Positions 59,217-64,000 of a stretch of DNA of 64,000 bases are shown here, in pieces. Source of the stretch: Archangium lansingense (lineage in GTDB: Bacteria > Myxococcota > Myxococcia > Myxococcales > Myxococcaceae); contig NZ_JAPNKA010000001.1 of the NCBI RefSeq assembly GCF_026626635.1, positions 4,960,001 through 5,024,000 on the forward strand. The letters are read 5' to 3'. The stretch's first letter is position 1; each line of letters opens with the position of its first letter. Below the pieces are notes generated by a model. The model made no database searches and was not told the origin of the DNA. It saw only the letters and a list, made by a program, of their open reading frames with translations. The translations under genes and the position numbers were made by a program.

Positions 59217-60761
59217 GTGCTGGCTCTCCTCAGCGTTTCCGATAAACGCGGTCTGGTCCCCTTCGCGCAAGGGCTCGTCCGGCTCGGCTTCGAGCTGCTC
59301 TCCACCGGGGGCACACTCGCCGCGCTCCAGGCGGTAGGCGTGCCCGCGAAGAAGGTGTCCGAGCACACCCAGAGCCCGGAGATCCTCGGGGGCCGGGTGA
59401 AGACGCTCCACCCCCGCATCCACGGTGGCCTCCTCGGACGGCCGGACCTGGAGAGTGATCGGGCGGAGATGGCCGCCAACAGCATCGCCCCCATCTCCCT
59501 GGTAGCCGTCAACCTCTACCCCTTCCGCCAGACGGTGGCCTCCGGGGCCTCCGAGGCCGACGTCATCGAGCAGATCGACATCGGCGGTCCGGCCATGGTG
59601 CGGGCCTCGGCCAAGAACTTCCGCCACGTGACGGTGGTGGTGGACCCGGACGACTACGAGGCCGTGCTGGCCGAGCTGGAGAAGTCCCGCGCCACCAGTG
59701 AGGAGACGCGCCGGCGGCTGATGCGCAAGGCCTTCGCCCACACCGCGGCCTATGACGCGTCCATCTCGGGTTGGCTGTCGGCGCAGGCTGGCGAGCCGTT
59801 CCCCCAGGAGCAGACGCTCGCGTTCCAGAAGGTGCAGAACCTGCGCTACGGCGAGAACCCGCACCAGCGCGGCGCCTTCTACCGCGAACATGCCGCGCCC
59901 GCGGAGCCCACCGTGGCCTTCTCCCGCGTCCTCCAGGGCAAGGAGCTCTCCTACAACAACATCCTGGACCTGGATGCGGCCCTCGGCCTGGTGCTCGAGT
60001 TCCCCGAGCAGCCCTGCGCCGTCATCATCAAGCACAACACCCCCTGTGGGGTGGCGCTGGACGCCTCGCTGGTGACGGCCTACCGCACGGCGCGCGCCAT
60101 CGACGAGGTGTCCGCCTTCGGTGGCATCGTCGCGCTCAACCGCGAGGTGGATCGCTCCACCGCCGAGGCCCTGGCGGAGACGTTCCTCGAGGCCGTCATC
60201 GCCCCGACCTACTCGGCCGAGGCCCTGCAGGTGCTGTCGGCCAAGAAGAACCTGCGCTTGCTGGAGGCGGGCCCTGGCCTGGCCTCGACGGCTGCCCGCC
60301 CGAGGGCCCAGCTGGAGGCCCGGAGCGTGTCCGGCGGCCTGGTACTCCAGGATAAGGACGCCGTTGAGCCCCAGCTGGAGTGGAAGGTCGTCAGCAAGCG
60401 CGCCCCCACCCCTGAGGAGGAGAGGGCTCTGCGCTTCGCCTGGAGGGTGTGCAAGCACGTGAAGAGCAACGCCATCGTGTTCTCTAACGGCTCGAAATTG
60501 CTGGCCGCCGGGGGCGGGCAGACGAGCCGGGTGGACTCGGCGAAGATCGCCACGGCCCGGGGGGGCGAGGCCCTCAAGGGGAGCGCCGTGGCCTCGGATG
60601 CCTTCTTCCCCTTCAGGGATGGGCTCGACGAGGCCGCCCGGGCGGGGGCCACCTGCGTGGTGCAGCCTGGCGGCTCGGTGAGGGACTCAGAGATCATCGC
60701 TGCAGCCGATGAACATGGAATGGCCATGGTGCTCACCGGAGTGCGACACTTCCGGCACTGA
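59217..60761 (+). CDS. purH: Bifunctional AICAR transformylase/IMP cyclohydrolase
   Basis: 514 residues, usual PurH size. The N-terminal IMP cyclohydrolase (1-200) reads LALLSVSDKRGLVPFAQGLV, FELLSTGGTLAALQAVGV, GGRVKTLHPRIHGGLLGR and IDIGGPAMVRASAKNF. The transformylase part has QNLRYGENPHQRGAFYRE, VIIKHNTPCGVALDASLV, SAFGGIVALNREVD and SNGSKLLAAGGGQTSRVDSA, ending LTGVRHFRH. It catalyses the last two steps of IMP synthesis in the cytosol. GTG 59217 was chosen because it gives the standard VLALLSVSDKRG start; upstream in-frame codons are not homologous. The next gene starts 3 bases after its stop. Confidence 0.95.
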   Translation: MLALLSVSDKRGLVPFAQGLVRLGFELLSTGGTLAALQAVGVPAKKVSEHTQSPEILGGRVKTLHPRIHGGLLGRPDLESDRAEMAANSIAPISLVAVNLYPFRQTVASGASEADVIEQIDIGGPAMVRASAKNFRHVTVVVDPDDYEAVLAELEKSRATSEETRRRLMRKAFAHTAAYDASISGWLSAQAGEPFPQEQTLAFQKVQNLRYGENPHQRGAFYREHAAPAEPTVAFSRVLQGKELSYNNILDLDAALGLVLEFPEQPCAVIIKHNTPCGVALDASLVTAYRTARAIDEVSAFGGIVALNREVDRSTAEALAETFLEAVIAPTYSAEALQVLSAKKNLRLLEAGPGLASTAARPRAQLEARSVSGGLVLQDKDAVEPQLEWKVVSKRAPTPEEERALRFAWRVCKHVKSNAIVFSNGSKLLAAGGGQTSRVDSAKIATARGGEALKGSAVASDAFFPFRDGLDEAARAGATCVVQPGGSVRDSEIIAAADEHGMAMVLTGVRHFRH

Positions 60762-60764
60762 GCC

Positions 60765-63700
60765 ATGCGGATCATCTGCCAAAAATGTGCGGCGGCCTAC
60801 GCCATCGATGACCGGGTCATCACGCCCAAGGGCGTGCGTGCGCAGTGCCCGCGCTGCCGTCACCTCCAGTTGGTGAAGCGCGAGGACTCGCCTGCGGTCC
60901 CGGAGTCCAAGCCCGCTGCCGCCGCGCCGAAACCTGCCCCCGCGGCCAAGCCCGCCCCCGCGGCCAAACCCGCGGCGGCGAAGCCTGCTGCCTCCAACGC
61001 GAGACCGGCCACCCCGTCCGCGTCCCTGTCCGACTCGCTGTTCGGCGATCTCGGGGACCTCGAGCCGGCGCCGGATCCCAACGAGTCCCCGTCGGACGCG
61101 CTGCTGAACGACCTGGCGGCGATCGGCAGGCCGGCAACGCCAGCCGCTCCGTTGGACAAGGACTCGCTGTTCGGCGACCTCTCCGAGCTCACCCAGTCGT
61201 CTCCGTCCAATCCGACGATCGACATCGGCGCCTCGTCCAAGCCGGGGACCCCGACCTATTCGATTCCGTCGGGCGATCTGCTGTTCGACGAGATCTCGCC
61301 GCCTCCCACGTCCGCGCCGCAGCCCAAGCCGGCTGCTCCGATGCAGGCCCGGCCAGCCGCGCCCGCGCCACAGCCCAAGCCCGCTGTGCCGGCCTACTCG
61401 GTGCCTTCGGACGACGCGCTGTTCGACTTCAACGCGCCGCCTGGGTTCGAGCCGCCCGCGCCGCAGCCCAAGCCGGCTGCTCCGGTGCAGGCTCGGCCAG
61501 CCGCGCCACAGCCCGCCGCCGCAGCGTTGCCGGAGATGGCGGACGACGGGATCTTCGACTTCAACGCTCCGCCCGGATTCGACGCGCCGCAGCCCAGGCC
61601 GGCCGCTCCGGTACAGGCTCGGCCAGCCGCGCCCGCGCCGCAGCCCAAGCCCGCCGCCGCGGCATTGCCGGAGATGGCGGACGACGGGATCTTCGACTTC
61701 AACGCGCCGCCTGGATTCAGCTCGCCTCCCCCCGTGGCCGCGGCGGCTCCAGAGAGTGATCCCCTCCTCGACTTCTTCGGTGCACCGTCCTCGCAGCCAG
61801 CGCCCGCTGCGGCTCCCAGGCCCGTTGCTGCTCCGGCACCCGTCAGTGCTCCCGCGGCCCCCAAGGCGTGCCGTGAGTGCGGCAAGAAGCTGGTAGACCC
61901 GTTCGACCAGGCGCTCGGTGCATGTGAGGAGTGCCGGAGTCGCGGACAGCAGAAGCCCACCACGCCCACGCCCGCTCCCGCGCCCGAGACTCGGGTGGAG
62001 GTCATCGATCTGCCTCCGCTCGGCGACTCGGGGGCCCAGGCGCCCGCGCCGCTGCCTCCAGAGTCCGGCAGCGGTGTGCGTCCTGCTCCCGTGCTGGCGG
62101 CCGAGCCCCGCAGCGCGGTGAATTCGCGTTCCGGCGTGGCCGTGTCCGCTTCGAGCGGTGGAGGCCGTGGTGCCCTCGTGGCGGCTGCGGTGGTCCTGCT
62201 GCTCGTGGGTGGCGGTGGGGCCGCGTACATGTTCGTCCCCCAGGTGAAGGCCCTGGTGGGCGGTCAGTCCGGCGGTGGTGGCGGCAGCGAGACCACGAAC
62301 CCGTCCGGCCAGCAGACCGCGGCGGCCCCGCTTCCTCCCGCCCTGGAGTCCGTGCTGCCGCGCTGGCAGCTCATGTTCTTGGACGCCAACAGCGGTGACA
62401 GCAAGCAGTTCCTCGCCCAGGGGCAGTCGCTGCTCGAGAAGGATCAGCGCATTGCCTACTCGGAGGCGGCGGAGTCCTTCCAGCGGGCGCTGCTGTTGGA
62501 TCCTCGGAGCGACACGGCCATCGGTGGCTACGTGCAGGCGCTCGCGCTGGGGCTCGGCTCGCGGATGGACGATGCGACCTTCCAGGAGGCGAGCTCCCTC
62601 ATTGAAGCCGCCGAGGGCCGGGCAAGCCGCGGTCCGGACCTGCTGGTGGCGCACGCCAACCTCCTGCTCGCGCGCTCCACCAACTCGGACAACGTGCAGC
62701 AGGCGCAGAAGCTCGCCGAGGAGGTGCTGGCCAATCCCAAGGTGGGCACTCCGGCGCAGAAGGCCGAGGCCCACCTGGTGCTGGGCCGTGTCTTCCTGAA
62801 GTCCTCCCGCGAGCTGGCCAACCAGCACTTCGAGTCGGCTCTGGCGATCGCCTCGGACTTCCAGCGCGTGCACTACTACCGCGCGCTGGCTGACGAGACG
62901 GCCGGCGACTACTCGCTGGCGATCGAGCGGCTGCAGAAGCGGCTCGCTCAGGATCCCGATCACTGGGAGACCCGGTCCACCCTGGCCCGCATCTTCCTGG
63001 AGGTGGGTCAGGTGGAGCTGGCGCGCGATCTCTACGAGTCGCGCCTCAAGAGCGCACCGGCCGACTTCCAGGCGCTGCTCGCGATGGCGGTAATGCGCTA
63101 CCAGGTGGAGAACGGACTGGCCGGTGGGCTGGGTGCCCTGCGAGCCATGCTGCGCAACCGCGACAAGTACGACGAGCGCGAGGTGTCGGAGCTGTTGGTG
63201 CACCTGGCAGCCGCGGAACGCTTGGCCAACAACCTGGAGGCGGCGGCCAAGGCGGCCCGCGAGTCCCTTCAGTTGGTGAAGAACAATCCGGCGGCGCACC
63301 TGCAGCTCTTCCTGGTGGCCGTGGCGCGCAAGGACGCCCCGACGGCGGCCGAGCACCTCGCCAGCCTCAAGGGTCGCCTGGACGCGCCCGTCGTGGAGAA
63401 GATGCTCGAGGGCCGGCTGCGGCTGCTCGAGCGAAAGCCCGCCGATGCGACGGCGCTCTTCATGGAGGCCTCGAAGCTGGATGATCGCTATGTGGATGCC
63501 CTGATGCTGGCCGGAGTGGCCGCCGCCCAGGACGGACGCCGGGACGAGGCCTTCCGCATGCTCTTCCAAGCCAGCAAGGGAGATCCGCTGCGGCTGGCTC
63601 CCCGGCCGGTCGTCACCCCGTTCTACATGCGCTCTGGAGAGCTGTTCGAGGGGCTCGACGGCTCCATCCTGGCGGCTGCCCGCGGTTCAGATGACCTCCA

Positions 63701-64000
63701 GGCCCTCCTCTACGAGGGGCTGCTACGCTTCCACCAGGGAGAGGGCGCGGCGGCGGAGAAGCTGCTCAAGAAGGTGAACGACATCGACACCAACCACGCT
63801 GTCGCGTCCACCTACCGGACCCTCATCGCCCTGGGCCGCAAGGATCTGAAGACGGCGAAGCTGCATGCCGCTCACGCGGTGGCGGGTGGACGCCAGGAGG
63901 GTATCGCCCACCTGGCGCAGGCACTGGTATGGGTGGAGTCCAAGGAGCTGGAGCTGGCCAAGCGCTCCCTGCGCGACGCGCTGGCACATGCCCCGAAGCT
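60765..64000 (+). CDS. Zinc-ribbon and TPR protein with one membrane helix (partial, runs off the right edge)
   Basis: At least 1078 residues; no stop before the window ends. An N-terminal MJ0042-type zinc finger (MRIICQKCAAAYAIDDRVIT, then AQCPRCRHLQLVK) is followed by an Ala/Pro-rich region (45-340) with repeated acidic-aromatic motifs: DALFDFNAPPGF, DGIFDFNAPPGF twice, and related SLFGDL, LLFDEI and LLDFFG. A second Cys pair cluster is ACRECGKKLVD ... GACEECRSRG at about 366-390. One TM helix (GALVAAAVVLLLVGGGGAAY) lies near 467-487. The rest is TPR-rich (EAAESFQRALLLDPRSDTAI, LARDLYESRLKSAPADFQAL and more), probably outside the membrane. Such zinc-ribbon plus TPR proteins occur in myxobacterial envelope and motility machines. 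Starts 3 bases after purH. Confidence 0.85.
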   Translation, partial: MRIICQKCAAAYAIDDRVITPKGVRAQCPRCRHLQLVKREDSPAVPESKPAAAAPKPAPAAKPAPAAKPAAAKPAASNARPATPSASLSDSLFGDLGDLEPAPDPNESPSDALLNDLAAIGRPATPAAPLDKDSLFGDLSELTQSSPSNPTIDIGASSKPGTPTYSIPSGDLLFDEISPPPTSAPQPKPAAPMQARPAAPAPQPKPAVPAYSVPSDDALFDFNAPPGFEPPAPQPKPAAPVQARPAAPQPAAAALPEMADDGIFDFNAPPGFDAPQPRPAAPVQARPAAPAPQPKPAAAALPEMADDGIFDFNAPPGFSSPPPVAAAAPESDPLLDFFGAPSSQPAPAAAPRPVAAPAPVSAPAAPKACRECGKKLVDPFDQALGACEECRSRGQQKPTTPTPAPAPETRVEVIDLPPLGDSGAQAPAPLPPESGSGVRPAPVLAAEPRSAVNSRSGVAVSASSGGGRGALVAAAVVLLLVGGGGAAYMFVPQVKALVGGQSGGGGGSETTNPSGQQTAAAPLPPALESVLPRWQLMFLDANSGDSKQFLAQGQSLLEKDQRIAYSEAAESFQRALLLDPRSDTAIGGYVQALALGLGSRMDDATFQEASSLIEAAEGRASRGPDLLVAHANLLLARSTNSDNVQQAQKLAEEVLANPKVGTPAQKAEAHLVLGRVFLKSSRELANQHFESALAIASDFQRVHYYRALADETAGDYSLAIERLQKRLAQDPDHWETRSTLARIFLEVGQVELARDLYESRLKSAPADFQALLAMAVMRYQVENGLAGGLGALRAMLRNRDKYDEREVSELLVHLAAAERLANNLEAAAKAARESLQLVKNNPAAHLQLFLVAVARKDAPTAAEHLASLKGRLDAPVVEKMLEGRLRLLERKPADATALFMEASKLDDRYVDALMLAGVAAAQDGRRDEAFRMLFQASKGDPLRLAPRPVVTPFYMRSGELFEGLDGSILAAARGSDDLQALLYEGLLRFHQGEGAAAEKLLKKVNDIDTNHAVASTYRTLIALGRKDLKTAKLHAAHAVAGGRQEGIAHLAQALVWVESKELELAKRSLRDALAHAPK

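Noticed and set aside
60687..63569. A 960-codon minus-strand open frame opposite the zinc-ribbon/TPR gene
   Set aside because: Arg/Gly/His-rich shadow of the real gene, whose frame has a zinc finger, TM helix and TPR motifs.

Overview
The window looks like the chromosome of a myxobacterium, most likely of the Cystobacter/Archangium/Melittangium type. This is inferred, not proven. The evidence is very high G+C with strong third-position bias, GTG starts, many histidine kinases and Hanks-type Ser/Thr kinases with PEGA tails, an ADOP-type ABC permease, choice-of-anchor-D style surface proteins and zinc-finger/TPR proteins. I saw no tRNA, rRNA or CRISPR array.

Left end (1-10.9 kb): a heavy-metal resistance island, almost all on the minus strand. 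From upstream to downstream it holds an ECF sigma factor with a Cys-rich tail (CorE-like), a CDF cation exporter, a truncated second copy of the sigma gene, then a run of ICMT-family methyltransferase, TlpA-type thioredoxin, two small secreted Cys/His-rich proteins, an RND adaptor carrying four Cys/His repeats and a CzcA-type RND pump, followed by a DUF3703 gene. A shared promoter motif, TGTAA(T/C)-N16-CGTCAGC, stands before the CDF gene, the methyltransferase operon and the DUF3703 gene, with a looser copy before the sigma gene itself. This looks like a self-contained sigma regulon. Beyond it (246-1735) lie fragments of an RND pump, an amidase, an IS3 element and a secreted protein, around one apparently intact UPF0060/YnfA gene.

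11-24 kb: a CoA-transferase gene, then a LysR regulator divergent from an acetolactate-synthase-like/aldehyde dehydrogenase pair, with a perfect T-N11-A palindrome between them. Secreted proteins follow (a Vps62-like protein, a PKD-domain protein, a subtilisin-like lipoprotein), then a Spy/CpxP-like periplasmic protein, a SWIM-finger ATP-dependent DNA ligase, a membrane-anchored methyltransferase and a two-gene pair visibly poorer in G+C.

24-46 kb: a VWA/histidine kinase/response regulator operon (minus), divergent from an ABC export operon (adaptor, ATPase, ADOP permease, remnant of a second ATPase, NtrC-type regulator, histidine kinase). A near-consensus sigma-54 promoter precedes the export operon, which encodes its own sigma-54 activator. 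Then come an adjacent Ser/Thr kinase and GAF/PAS histidine kinase, a repeat-flanked outer-membrane-type lipoprotein, a small inhibitor-I9-like protein, a second GAF histidine kinase, a MATE exporter and thiD.

46-64 kb: small secreted proteins; a phospholipid cluster (PssA-like synthase, SDR, PlsC-type acyltransferase); a very large ASH/VWA lipoprotein; two tandem Ser/Thr kinases; a MerR-type regulator whose start codon lies in a three-fold 14-bp-spaced repeat; a sigma-region-4-like DNA-binding protein; purH; and a zinc-ribbon/TPR protein that runs off the right edge.
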